Shown: positions 37,399 through 46,375 of the stretch, one piece after another
Numbering within the stretch: the stretch's first letter is position 1
Layout: every line of letters starts with the position of its first letter
From: an uncultured Arenicella sp.
GTDB lineage: Bacteria; Pseudomonadota; Gammaproteobacteria; Arenicellales; Arenicellaceae
NCBI GenBank assembly: GCA_937974565.1
Contig: CALJWL010000013.1
Span: 50,673-114,672, forward strand
Reading direction: 5' to 3'
Length of the DNA stretch: 64,000 nucleotides
Position numbers and translations under genes: made by a program
Notes under the pieces: generated by a model
The model's database searches: none
Told to the model about the DNA's origin: nothing
What the model saw: the letters and a program-made list of their open reading frames with translations, nothing else

Positions 37399-38256
37399 AT
37401 GCACGCACACACCTCGTTGCTTCAACTCATGCAAAGCAACACCGTTCGCTTAAGTAAATCAGATCGCAAATTATCCGCCATCATCTTGGCCGACCCTGCT
37501 TCAGTTATCCATCAATCCATTGCGCTACTTGCCTCTACGGCCGAAGTGAGTGAGCCCACGGTAAACCGTTTTTGTCATAAACTCGGCTGCGACGGATACC
37601 CAGATTTTAAGTTGCGGTTAGCGCAAGAGATTTCATCTAATGGCCAGCTCTTTGTCGAAAACCTAAGGCAAGGCGACGACAGCTCGATGGTAATCCAGAA
37701 AATCATGTCGTCCATTCAGGGCAGCATTCAATCATTGGCCAACAGCATTAATCCAGAAGCCTTAGATCAAGCAGCCGAAGTCATAGCGAGGTGTAAAACC
37801 GTGAACTTCTTTGGCATGGGTGCCTCAAGCTCAGTGGCCTTAGATGCACAGCATAAATTCTTCAGATTCGGCATGCCGGTCAGCTCTCATACCGACTTTA
37901 TCAATCAGCGTATGATGTGTTCGATGCTTGATGCCAGCGATGTTGCTGTGTTTATTTCCTACACAGGCCGCACCGATGCGATGATCGTTAATGCCGAGAT
38001 CGCGCGCGAGCGCGGCGCCAGCTTAATTGGTATTACTTCTAGCGGCTCTTTTTTATCTGCCCAGTGCGATATCATTCTCAACGCCGTAACCGCCGAAGAT
38101 ACCGACTTATTCACACCAATGACGTCTCGCATTATTCATCTAGCGGTGATCGACATGTTAGCCACCAGCGTTGCGCTAAAACTCGGCACCTCCGTGGAAG
38201 AAAACATTAAATCGATCAAAAAGAATTTGGCGTCAACAAGAACTGACCGTGGTTAA
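37399..38256 (+). CDS. hexR: HexR, RpiR-family regulator of central carbon metabolism
   Basis: Transcription factor of 285 residues. The N-terminal RpiR helix-turn-helix (LSKSDRKLSAIILADP, AEVSEPTVNRFCHKLGCDGYPDFKLRLAQ) and the SIS sugar-phosphate domain (VNFFGMGASSSVALDAQHKFFRFG, ISYTGRTDAMI) align along the full length with Escherichia coli HexR. HexR is displaced from DNA by 2-keto-3-deoxy-6-phosphogluconate in related bacteria. I start at ATG 37399 (MHAHTSLLQL), ten bases after AAAGG; a TTG at 37378 would add seven residues. The gap gene is divergent, with HexR-type boxes between. Confidence 0.93.
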   Translation: MHAHTSLLQLMQSNTVRLSKSDRKLSAIILADPASVIHQSIALLASTAEVSEPTVNRFCHKLGCDGYPDFKLRLAQEISSNGQLFVENLRQGDDSSMVIQKIMSSIQGSIQSLANSINPEALDQAAEVIARCKTVNFFGMGASSSVALDAQHKFFRFGMPVSSHTDFINQRMMCSMLDASDVAVFISYTGRTDAMIVNAEIARERGASLIGITSSGSFLSAQCDIILNAVTAEDTDLFTPMTSRIIHLAVIDMLATSVALKLGTSVEENIKSIKKNLASTRTDRG

Positions 38257-38316
38257 TCCGGGCGGTTTCTCTGGTGTTAAAATAAAAGTACAACGTTCTG
38301 TCTTGTGTGATTATCA

Positions 38317-39063
38317 ATGAGCTTATCTAATGTACGTGTGGTACTGGTTCGCACTTTTCACCCTGGCAATATCGGATCAGCGGCACGATCAATGAAAACC
38401 ATGGGGCTAAGGGATTTGTGCTTAGTGGCGCCCAAGGATTTTCCATCGCCCGAATCAGAAAAAATGGCCGCCGGGGCCAGCGATGTTTTAAGCAATGCGC
38501 GGGTATTTGATACACTGAGTGAAGCAATTTCGGATTGCACGGTTATTGTGGCCAGTACCGCAAGGCCACGCGGCTATGATCTTCCGTGTCTAACACCAGA
38601 ACAAGCCGCCGAAAAATTGAATCAGGGTTCGAAAACAAGCCCAGTCGCTCTGATCTTTGGACCAGAACGCATGGGGTTGCACAACGATGACATTCGTTTG
38701 GCAAAATACCGAGTCACTATCCCAGCCAACCCTGAATACAACTCCTTAAATATGGCGTCAGCTGTACAGACATTAAGTCATGAGTTATACAAACACCACA
38801 TTGCCAATCATGGCCCGGCTCACCTCTTGAGCCCGACCTTCAAAAGCGAACCTGAACTGCCGACTTCGGCTGACATTGAACGTTTGTATAGTCACCTTGA
38901 AGAGGTACTCAAAGAAATTCAGTTTCTACGCCCTCACCAAGGTGAGACAATGCAACGGCTTCGGCACCTCGTCAGTCGAGCCGAACCAACGGTATTGGAG
39001 TTGAATATTTTAAGAGGCATTCTCAGAGCCGTCGAGCGCTACGGCTCTAAAGACCGGCCATAA
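38317..39063 (+). CDS. trmJ: tRNA (cytidine/uridine-2'-O-)-methyltransferase TrmJ
   Basis: SPOUT-fold enzyme methylating the ribose of nucleotide 32 in the anticodon loop of several tRNAs. Length 248. SPOUT knot signatures GPERMGLHNDD and IPANPEYNSLNMASAVQTLSH are those of TrmJ, and the N-terminus VRVVLVRTFHPGNIGSAARSM fits. The C-terminal helical extension (TMQRLRHLVSRAEP) separates TrmJ from TrmL. It is 60 bp downstream of hexR and convergent with alkB, with an 11-bp gap. In Escherichia coli trmJ lies before iscR; that context is absent here. Confidence 0.93.
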   Translation: MSLSNVRVVLVRTFHPGNIGSAARSMKTMGLRDLCLVAPKDFPSPESEKMAAGASDVLSNARVFDTLSEAISDCTVIVASTARPRGYDLPCLTPEQAAEKLNQGSKTSPVALIFGPERMGLHNDDIRLAKYRVTIPANPEYNSLNMASAVQTLSHELYKHHIANHGPAHLLSPTFKSEPELPTSADIERLYSHLEEVLKEIQFLRPHQGETMQRLRHLVSRAEPTVLELNILRGILRAVERYGSKDRP

Positions 39064-39074
39064 AAACCTCACCT

Positions 39075-40244
39075 TTAAGCATAACGAGCGCGTAATTCAT
39101 CCTCTCGATGCGGTGCAATATTCACTTTATTCAAATCACCGTTGATGTGTGGCACCTCTAACAGCCTCTTATCCATCACGTTAAACCAAAGTGGTGGTAA
39201 ATACGCCAACACATACATCCCAAAGTAACTGGTTGGCAGTTCCGGCAACTGTTCGAAGCTTCTCAAGCTCTGATAACTACGCGCCGGGTTAGCGTGATGA
39301 TCCGAGTGTCGTTGCAATTGAAGCAATAGTAAATTACTCACGTAATGGTTGGCGTTCCATGAATGATGGGGTTGACAGCGTTCATATTTGCCGTTGTCTT
39401 TCTTTTCCCGCAACAAACCATAGTGTTCAATGTAATTAGCGCTGGTTAATTGAAACCAAGCAAACACGTTATGCAACACAAAGAACACGATCAGTTGCCA
39501 ACCCAATAGCAACACCAGGCCTCCTTGAAGCGCCAACGTCATTAAGTAGGACTGCAAAATGTGATTATCCAAACTCCATACAGCTTTGCCTCTTTTACCT
39601 AAGCGCTTCGACTCTTCTTGCCAACCTCGCCTCAAAGCACCCGGAATCTCACGCAAAGCAAAACGGTATATATTCTCTCCCATACGAGAACTGGCTGGGT
39701 CTACCGGCGTTGCCACATCTCGATGATGCCCAAGGTTATGCTCGACACAAAAATGTCCGTACCCTGTAACCGCTAATGCAATTCGTGATAAAAATCGTTC
39801 GCGTTTGGTCGATTTATGCCCAATTTCATGCGCTGTATTAATGCTGGAGCCACTGTAAATGCCCATCAAAACAGCAAACATCAACAACACCGGCCAAGTT
39901 AGGTTTTGCGACCCAACCAACCATGCCGAAGCAACCAAGGTGATCACGTGAGCAGGAACGCACAGTTGCAACAGGCGATTGTAATACGGGTCTTGTTCCA
40001 ACTGTGAGATCAGTTCCTCAGGCGGGTTATTTTTATCAACCCCCACCCATAAATCCAAGACAGGCAGCAACATATAAGTAAGGATAAGCGGAATCAGCAA
40101 AGCCCAAGCGCTACCAACATGCAAATACAGGGCCATCGCTAAGATCGGTAAAAGAATCAACAACAGCACTAAAGACCAAAGCCAACGCTTAGGCTCTTGG
40201 TACTCAATTACCCCTTTTTGGGGATCATTAATAGAGTAAAGCAT
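39075..40244 (-). CDS. alkB: Alkane 1-monooxygenase AlkB-like
   Basis: Integral-membrane di-iron hydroxylase of 389 residues that oxidises the terminal carbon of alkanes. The eight histidines of the family are recognisable: AHEIGHK, EHNLGHHRDV and QRHSDHHANP, plus NYIEHYGL. Multiple hydrophobic helices flank them. The rubredoxin and rubredoxin reductase partners are not in the window. A divergent AraC-type regulator suggests alkane-responsive control. Convergent with trmJ. Confidence 0.92.
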   Translation of the reverse strand: MLYSINDPQKGVIEYQEPKRWLWSLVLLLILLPILAMALYLHVGSAWALLIPLILTYMLLPVLDLWVGVDKNNPPEELISQLEQDPYYNRLLQLCVPAHVITLVASAWLVGSQNLTWPVLLMFAVLMGIYSGSSINTAHEIGHKSTKRERFLSRIALAVTGYGHFCVEHNLGHHRDVATPVDPASSRMGENIYRFALREIPGALRRGWQEESKRLGKRGKAVWSLDNHILQSYLMTLALQGGLVLLLGWQLIVFFVLHNVFAWFQLTSANYIEHYGLLREKKDNGKYERCQPHHSWNANHYVSNLLLLQLQRHSDHHANPARSYQSLRSFEQLPELPTSYFGMYVLAYLPPLWFNVMDKRLLEVPHINGDLNKVNIAPHREDELRARYA

Positions 40245-40389
40245 TAATGGACAACCTGTAATGATATTAATAGTGTCCTGACTATAGCCAACGTTTCAAT
40301 TATTCGAGTTTCATTTTTTGACAAAATAATTATCATTAATTGCCATTTAAGGCTTATCAAAACGCACCTAAAGAGCTACGCTTGAACGC
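40245..40389. promoter_or_regulatory. alkB/araC divergent intergenic region
   Basis: Contains TTGACA at 40318-40323 and an AT-rich block with ATTATCATTA (40329-40338) that partly resembles a Fur box. I could not define a binding site for the AraC protein. Confidence 0.35.
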
Positions 40390-41454
40390 ATGCACAAACC
40401 GGATTATTACGTTGCCACTAACTATGTAAAGCTTTTACTGAACTCGCCTGACTTAGTTAATGCTCTAGAGCAAATGTTTGGCGACTCATATGCAGACTTG
40501 TTGCAAACCGAATACATCTATGGCGCACAACTGCAACCCGTTTTTAAATTGCTGGCTGCGCAAGGCTTAGATTCATGGGCATTGCGGTTTGGCTCAAAGC
40601 TGGGAACAATCACACACGGCCCCTTAAGTTTTGCCGCCCTCAGTGCCCCTGACCTGCTGACCGCACTCACTGTCTTAGCAGACTATTCGATGGTGCGCTC
40701 AAGTGCGTATTCTAGTCAATTGATTAAACGAGACACCCAATTGGCTTTTATCATGACTGATCAAACCGGCAGCGATCTAGTGGGACGATGGCTAATCGAA
40801 GTTGGCATGCAAATTATCTTACGCTTAATTGAAACGGTGATGACGCACTCTGTCGGTAACCACGTGTCGATAAAATTTGCACACGCAGCGCCGAGCTATG
40901 CGAAAGAACTCGACGCTCACTACCAAGCGAAATGCGTGTACCAAGCTGGCGAGTATTCACTCACCCTTCCTTCCTCTTGGGGCCAAGTCTCATCTCCATT
41001 AAGTGATGCTGGTTCGTTCAGCACCAATTTAGCTAAGTGCAAAGAAATAAAACATTTGATGGCGGGCAAACTCAGCCTAGCCGAGTCCGTGCGATTTAAA
41101 TTAGAACATTTTTTTAATGAATGCTTAGCGGGCAGCAAGCAACCCAGCTCGCTACCAACACGGCAAGATTTGGCATCTAATTTTGCACTAAGCCCACGCA
41201 CTTTTGCTCGGCGCTTAGAGCGTCAACAAAGTTCTTACAAAATTGAGTTAGAACGCGTGAGAAAATCACATTCACAAAGACTGTTGAGTGAAACTCACTT
41301 TAGTATCGGCGATATTGCGTATTATCTTGCGTATCAAGAACCTGCAAATTTCACTCGCGCATTTAAATGCTGGTTTGGCGTTACCCCAAATAGTTGGCGT
41401 CGCCAACCTAGAGAGGCCGTAAAAAATAGACCGTTTAAGAAAGAACACTTATAA
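40390..41454 (+). CDS. AraC-family regulator with arabinose-binding-like N-terminal domain
   Basis: Transcription factor of 354 residues, divergent from alkB. Residues to about 230 form the long N-terminal domain (PF12625 type: GPLSFAALSAPDLLTALTVLADYSMVR) found in regulators of alkane and fatty acid genes; the C-terminal AraC helix-turn-helix pair is LASNFALSPRTFARRLERQQ and IGDIAYYLAYQEPANFTRAFKCWFGVTP. It probably activates alkB in response to alkane or fatty-acid ligand. The phosphotransferase gene starts 4 bp after its stop, so the three plus-strand genes are likely linked. Confidence 0.9.
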   Translation: MHKPDYYVATNYVKLLLNSPDLVNALEQMFGDSYADLLQTEYIYGAQLQPVFKLLAAQGLDSWALRFGSKLGTITHGPLSFAALSAPDLLTALTVLADYSMVRSSAYSSQLIKRDTQLAFIMTDQTGSDLVGRWLIEVGMQIILRLIETVMTHSVGNHVSIKFAHAAPSYAKELDAHYQAKCVYQAGEYSLTLPSSWGQVSSPLSDAGSFSTNLAKCKEIKHLMAGKLSLAESVRFKLEHFFNECLAGSKQPSSLPTRQDLASNFALSPRTFARRLERQQSSYKIELERVRKSHSQRLLSETHFSIGDIAYYLAYQEPANFTRAFKCWFGVTPNSWRRQPREAVKNRPFKKEHL

Positions 41455-41457
41455 ACC

Positions 41458-42477
41458 ATGACAAACGCATTTGATCTTGACCACCAACGACTGGCGGAAT
41501 ACTTAGCACAACACATTGACGGTTTTAACGGCCCATTAAGCAGTGAAAAATTTGCAGGTGGGCAATCCAACCCAACTTATTTACTGTACACCCCAGACAA
41601 AAAGTACGTATTACGTCGTAAACCACCCGGAAAATTATTACCCGGCGCTCACGCGGTGGATCGAGAATACAACATTCTGTCTGCCCTAGCGACAACCGAT
41701 GTGCCCGTTGCTGGCGCACTGCATTTATGCAAGGATGACGACATTATCGGCAGCATGTTTTACGTAATGCAACACATGGATGGTCGCGTATTCTGGGACC
41801 CAAGCTTGCCCGATCAAAACCGCCAAAATCGACGCGCAATATACGAAGAAATGAATCGCGTATTAGCCGAGTTACACAAAGTCAATATTGACGAAATTGG
41901 TTTGCATGACTTTGGAAAAAAAGGCGCTTACTTTGAGCGTCAAATTAACACTTGGACCAGACAATACCGAGCGGCTGAAACGCAAACCATTAAGCACATG
42001 GACGCTCTTATTGCTTGGTTGCCCGCTAACATGCCGGCGGACGACGGTAAAGTTTCGATAGCTCACGGCGACTACCGGCTCGACAATTTGATGTTTCACC
42101 ATCAACAAAATTCCGTGACGGCCGTACTCGATTGGGAGCTTTCGACCATTGGCCACCCTTACGCCGACCTTGCCTATCAGTGCATGCAATATCATTTACC
42201 TCGCGGCCAAAGTATGCCGGGTTTAGCGGGCCTTGATTTAGATCGTTTGGGCATACCTTCAGAGCAAGACTACGTTGACATGTACTGCCAGAGAATGGGC
42301 TTCAGTGCCATTGACAACTGGCACTTCTATCTTGCTTTTAGCCTGTTTAGATTAGCCGCCATTTGCCAAGGAATTGAAAAACGCCGGCAAATCGGCACGG
42401 CCTCAAGTGAGAAGGCGGCCCAATACGGGGCACTGGTTGATCCGTTGTCCTCCATCGCCATTAAACTTACCGAATAA
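41458..42477 (+). CDS. Phosphotransferase (APH/ACAD10-type kinase) protein
   Basis: Aminoglycoside-phosphotransferase-fold protein of 339 residues, resembling the kinase domain of ACAD10/ACAD11, which acts on 4-hydroxyacyl-CoA degradation in some organisms. N-lobe: FAGGQSNPTYLL and YVLRRKPPGKLLPGAHAVDREY; catalytic loop HGDYRLDNLMFH; metal motif VLDWELSTIGHPYADLAYQ. It follows the AraC gene by 4 bp. The substrate is inferred, but a lipid-derived acyl-CoA would fit the AlkB neighbourhood. Confidence 0.87.
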   Translation: MTNAFDLDHQRLAEYLAQHIDGFNGPLSSEKFAGGQSNPTYLLYTPDKKYVLRRKPPGKLLPGAHAVDREYNILSALATTDVPVAGALHLCKDDDIIGSMFYVMQHMDGRVFWDPSLPDQNRQNRRAIYEEMNRVLAELHKVNIDEIGLHDFGKKGAYFERQINTWTRQYRAAETQTIKHMDALIAWLPANMPADDGKVSIAHGDYRLDNLMFHHQQNSVTAVLDWELSTIGHPYADLAYQCMQYHLPRGQSMPGLAGLDLDRLGIPSEQDYVDMYCQRMGFSAIDNWHFYLAFSLFRLAAICQGIEKRRQIGTASSEKAAQYGALVDPLSSIAIKLTE

Positions 42478-42605
42478 ACCCTTGAAAACCGAAAAAGTGT
42501 TTATTCAACGTTCTGATTTAGGTCGCTTTTCACCCTTATTGTTAGTTTGATATCGACTCTAACTCACCTAATATTGCACAAAAACAAACCAATTTACGAA
42601 TACTC

Positions 42606-43712
42606 ATGACTGATCTTTTTTCACCTTATTCAATAGGTAACCTCACACTCAAGAACCGTGTATTAATGGCGCCAATGACGCGCAGCATGTCACCGAAAAA
42701 TGTGCCCAACGACGACGTGGTTGAATACTATCGCCGCCGCGCAGAAGGTGGCGTGGGTCTTATCATTACGGAAGGGGCGTGTGTTGGTCACAAAGCCGCA
42801 AGCGGCTACCCCAACGTGCCGTTTGTGGCCGGTAATGAGGCTTTGGCCGGCTGGAAAAAGGTGGTGGACGCCGTGCATGCTGAAGGCGGTAAAATTGCGC
42901 CTCAACTCTGGCATGTTGGTGGCATTCGTAAACCGGGAGTAGAGCCGGGTGGCGACCTACCAGGCTACAGTCCTTCGGGCATGGCATTTCCAGGCAAGGT
43001 CACCGGCCATACCATGACCCAGAAAGACATCGACGACGTAGTGGAGGCCTTTGCTCAATCTGCGGCTGATGCCGAAAAAATTGGTTTTGACGCGATTGAG
43101 ATACACGGGGCACACGGCTATCTTTTAGATCAGTTTTTCTGGGAAGGCACCAATCAGCGCGATGATACTTACGGCGGCAGTTTAGAAAACCGCACTCGCT
43201 TCGCGTGTGAAATCGTACAAGCCATTCGAGCAAAAGTCTCCGCAGATTTACCCATCATTTTTCGCTTTTCACAATGGAAGCAGCAAGATTACACGGCAAG
43301 GTTGGCCGAAACCCCTGAAGAACTCGGCGCATTTTTGGGCTTTCTGGTTAACGCCGGCGTGGATATCTTTCACTGTTCACAACGCCGCTTTTGGGAACCG
43401 GAATTTCAAGGCAGCGATCTAAACTTAGCCGGCTGGACAAAAAAATTGACGGGGAAAGACGTCATCACAGTAGGGTCGGTTAGCCTGAACGCAGACTTCT
43501 TGCCTGAAGGCGGGGATAAAACATTTAAAGACGGTGAAATTGCCAGCTTAGACGATCTAATAAACATGCTGAACAACAACGAGTTTGATTTGGTGGCTGT
43601 GGGTCGCGCATTAATAGCCAACCCAGACTGGGCAAATCGAGTGCAACAAGGGCAACTGGATACCCTTCAAGCTTTCAATAAAACCATGCTGGCAAGCCTA
43701 AATTCGGCATAG
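42606..43712 (+). CDS. NADH:flavin oxidoreductase / Old Yellow Enzyme family
   Basis: FMN-dependent ene-reductase or dehydrogenase, 368 residues, TIM-barrel. It shows LKNRVLMAPMTRS, IEIHGAHGYLLDQFFWEGTNQRDDTYGGSLENR and a late VGRALIANPDW, the OYE-type order. The catalytic substrate histidine/asparagine pair is replaced or embedded in HGAHGY. Upstream gap 128 bp. It may take part in the same lipid catabolic group as alkB but is separately transcribed as far as can be seen. Confidence 0.9.
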   Translation: MTDLFSPYSIGNLTLKNRVLMAPMTRSMSPKNVPNDDVVEYYRRRAEGGVGLIITEGACVGHKAASGYPNVPFVAGNEALAGWKKVVDAVHAEGGKIAPQLWHVGGIRKPGVEPGGDLPGYSPSGMAFPGKVTGHTMTQKDIDDVVEAFAQSAADAEKIGFDAIEIHGAHGYLLDQFFWEGTNQRDDTYGGSLENRTRFACEIVQAIRAKVSADLPIIFRFSQWKQQDYTARLAETPEELGAFLGFLVNAGVDIFHCSQRRFWEPEFQGSDLNLAGWTKKLTGKDVITVGSVSLNADFLPEGGDKTFKDGEIASLDDLINMLNNNEFDLVAVGRALIANPDWANRVQQGQLDTLQAFNKTMLASLNSA

Positions 43713-43767
43713 CGCGCCAAAAGCAAACATATGACTAGCATTTAACCACCGATTACTGACGTCACAT

Positions 43768-43795
43768 TGTGTTTAGAACGGCGTTTCTAAACACA
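43768..43795. repeat. Perfect 11-bp inverted repeat upstream of ParA
   Basis: TGTGTTTAGAA (43768-43778) and TTCTAAACACA (43785-43795) with a six-base loop. Could terminate the OYE gene or act as an operator. No T-run follows. Confidence 0.6.
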
Positions 43796-43865
43796 CGTAT
43801 TTTCGGCGGCTTTGGGGCGTCGACGCCAACAATTTAATATAGAATCAAACGATACAAAAAGTTGG

Positions 43866-43896
43866 GTATTAGAACTCGGATGGTGCGAGTTAATAC
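43866..43896 (+). promoter_or_regulatory. Hairpin next to the ribosome binding site of ParA
   Basis: GTATTA (43866-43871) and ACTCG (43874-43878) pair with CGAGT-TAATAC (43886-43896), with two bases bulged; the GAGG site follows directly at 43898. Possible operator for autoregulation or RNA control. Confidence 0.45.
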
Positions 43897-43908
43897 GAGG
43901 TTAAGTTT

Positions 43909-44691
43909 ATGAAACGAGTGATATTTAACCGCAAAGGCGGGGTTGGTAAATCAACAATCACCTGTAACTTAGCGGCCATAGCCGCAAGCCAGGGGAAAAC
44001 CGTATTGGTGGTCGATTTAGACCCACAAGCCAATAGCACGTCTTATTTGGGGCACGATGGCAAAGACAATGTGGTCGGTATTGCCGAGTTTATGGAATCA
44101 ACCATCACCCGTAATTACCGTGATTTCACCTCAGAGGACTATATTCGTAAGACCTCATTTGAGAATTTATCACTCATTTCGGCCAGTTATAACTTGGTGG
44201 ATTTAGAGGCAAAACTAGAAGCCAAACATAAAATCTACAAGCTTCGAGACTTCCTTAATAATATGCATGAGGAGTTCGATGAAATCTATATCGACACACC
44301 TCCGGCACTCAATTTTTTCACCCTGTCGGCTTTAATTGCCGCAGACCGTTGCCTACTGCCTTACGATTGCGATGTGTTTGCACGTGACGCCATGATCGAT
44401 CTAATGGACGAATTGGAAGAGATCATCGAAGACCATAACCCCGATTTAGAAATCGAAGGGGTGGTAGTCAATCAGTTTCAAGCACGCGCCAAGTTACCAC
44501 AACAAGCCATTAGTGAATTAGAGAACGCACAGTTCGATTTGATCAAACCGTTTATCTCATCTTCAGTGAAAGTAAAGGAATCCCATGCCAAGCATACGCC
44601 CCTGATATTCCTGGACGCAAAACACAAAGTCACCTTAGAGTTTCAAGAACTGTATAACTCGCTTAGCAAAAAGCGACGCAAGAAAAAATGA
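43909..44691 (+). CDS. Orphan ParA/MinD-type ATPase
   Basis: Deviant-Walker P-loop ATPase of 260 residues. RKGGVGKSTITCNLAAIAASQG is the Walker A', DLDPQANSTSYLG the A'' region, and IYIDTPPALNFFTLSALIAADRCLLPYD contains Walker B. The basic tail SKKRRKKK could bind DNA or membrane. No parB gene follows, so it is not the chromosomal ParAB pair. The next gene is a patatin-like lipase, and a PHA granule cluster lies 6 kb further. It may position a cellular cargo such as a storage granule, but that is inference. Confidence 0.88.
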   Translation: MKRVIFNRKGGVGKSTITCNLAAIAASQGKTVLVVDLDPQANSTSYLGHDGKDNVVGIAEFMESTITRNYRDFTSEDYIRKTSFENLSLISASYNLVDLEAKLEAKHKIYKLRDFLNNMHEEFDEIYIDTPPALNFFTLSALIAADRCLLPYDCDVFARDAMIDLMDELEEIIEDHNPDLEIEGVVVNQFQARAKLPQQAISELENAQFDLIKPFISSSVKVKESHAKHTPLIFLDAKHKVTLEFQELYNSLSKKRRKKK

Positions 44692-44851
44692 AAATTCACT
44701 GAGTTCGGTTGTAATACTGAACGTAAAACATAGAAAAATAACAAAAAGAAAAACGCCACTCTTTTGGTCGAAGAGTATAGTGGGTTAACAAAACATCGCT
44801 GGCCGTTTCTACCTTAGTGAAAATCTGAGGAATAAAGCGAGTAAAAACAAC

Positions 44852-46369
44852 ATGATATTAAATATGTCTAGAGTACTAGAACGTAAAATAGCGGAAGCTG
44901 ACACTTATCAGGACTGGAAAGACGCCGCCATTGCATACGATGAACGCAGCGGTGCCCAGAAATGGAAACAAAACGAGAGAAGTCGTCGTTACGACTATGC
45001 GGCCATCCGTCGTAGATTAGAAGTATTGCAAGTGATGCGCCGCTCAAACGATGACCACGGTCTATTGTTTACCTTAAATGAAGGCATACATGGCAACCTG
45101 GGGGGCATGGGCTCGTCATCGTTGTATCAAAGAGCCAAATTTGGCACCAAACAACTGGTACTCGATTACACCAACGAAGTCACCTCTGCGCTAGAATACT
45201 TGGCTAAGCCAAAAACCAAGGGCGTCAGCACCGCCGAGAAGGCCGACTTTTTTCATCGTGCGCATTTGTGTTTCGGCCAGTCCGCACTGATGTTCAGTGG
45301 CTCAGGCACGTTTCTGTTCTTCCACGTGGGTGTTTTCAAAGCCCTGTGGGAGCAAAATTTAATCCCCGATGTCATCTCAGGGGCCAGTGGTGGCGCGCTA
45401 ATCGCCGCTGTTGCGGGGTCACGTGCGCCAGAAGATTTGGGCGATATCTTTAAACCTGAATTTTTGGAGTTCGAAGATGACATTAAGTCAATTATACGCA
45501 ACCTCTCACCGGGCAAGCGTCGCAATCTGCGCAAGCAAGATTTAATTCGCATCATCGAACGAATCATTCCTGACATTACCTTCGAAGAGGCATATCAGCG
45601 TTCAGGCTTAAAAATCAACATTTCTATTACGCCAGCCGAAACACACCAAAAGTCACGCCTACTCAATGCCGTGACGTCACCCAATGTCATGCTACGAGAA
45701 GCCGTGTTGGCGTCTTGCTGTATTCCAGGTGTATTTCCACCCGTATCACTGGCGGCTAAAAATGTGCATGGAGAACGAGTGCCATACCTACCTTCACGGA
45801 AGTGGGTAGACGGCTCGTTAAGTGAAGATTTGCCGATGAAGCGTTTGTCACGCCTTTACGGTGTGAATCATTTTATCGTCAGCCAAACAAACCCTTTAGC
45901 ATTGCCATTTATTACCAGTGAGAAGCGGAAACAAGGCGTCTGGAATACCGTCAGCCGCACCGCATTAGGCACGATGAAAGATTGGGGCCTGGCCGCAGCT
46001 CATTTGTTGCAACGCCCGATTTCCAAAGACGCATACGTCAACAAGCTGATTGACGGCTACATCTCATTGGTGTCGCAAACCTACACTGGTGACATCAACA
46101 TATTGCCATCAAACCGTTTTCTCAGCCCAACAAAAATTCTCGCTGCCAGAAACAGCGAAGAGGTCATGGCGCTATTGGCCGAAGGAGAACGCCAGACATG
46201 GCCATTGATAGAACGAATTCGCATACAAACGCAAATCAGCCGAACTCTTAATCGCTTGGTCGATGAATTAGACAATAAAATGTTAAAAGGCAAACGCGCC
46301 GCCCACCCGAAACGGGTTTCGCCAGTTCGCCAGAACAAAGCCGACAAGCTTAAGGTGGTAAATACGTAG
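44852..46369 (+). CDS. Patatin-like phospholipase/lipase with DUF3336 N-terminus
   Basis: Ser-Asp dyad acyl hydrolase of 505 residues, in the DUF3336-patatin subfamily that includes yeast triacylglycerol lipases. An N-terminal helical DUF3336 region (QDWKDAAIAYDERSGAQKWK) leads to the patatin core: FSGSGTFLFFHVGV (oxyanion), ISGASGGALIAAV (nucleophile Ser179) and WVDGSLSEDLPMKRL (Asp). Probable role in lipid mobilisation. It follows the orphan ParA after a 160-bp gap and is convergent with the phosphoesterase. The start could also be the ATG at 44864. Confidence 0.9.
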   Translation: MILNMSRVLERKIAEADTYQDWKDAAIAYDERSGAQKWKQNERSRRYDYAAIRRRLEVLQVMRRSNDDHGLLFTLNEGIHGNLGGMGSSSLYQRAKFGTKQLVLDYTNEVTSALEYLAKPKTKGVSTAEKADFFHRAHLCFGQSALMFSGSGTFLFFHVGVFKALWEQNLIPDVISGASGGALIAAVAGSRAPEDLGDIFKPEFLEFEDDIKSIIRNLSPGKRRNLRKQDLIRIIERIIPDITFEEAYQRSGLKINISITPAETHQKSRLLNAVTSPNVMLREAVLASCCIPGVFPPVSLAAKNVHGERVPYLPSRKWVDGSLSEDLPMKRLSRLYGVNHFIVSQTNPLALPFITSEKRKQGVWNTVSRTALGTMKDWGLAAAHLLQRPISKDAYVNKLIDGYISLVSQTYTGDINILPSNRFLSPTKILAARNSEEVMALLAEGERQTWPLIERIRIQTQISRTLNRLVDELDNKMLKGKRAAHPKRVSPVRQNKADKLKVVNT

Positions 46370-46375
46370 AACTCT

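Noticed and set aside
40322..40340. Fur-box-like sequence between alkB and the AraC gene
   Set aside because: About 14 of 19 matches in AT-rich DNA; not enough to claim iron control.
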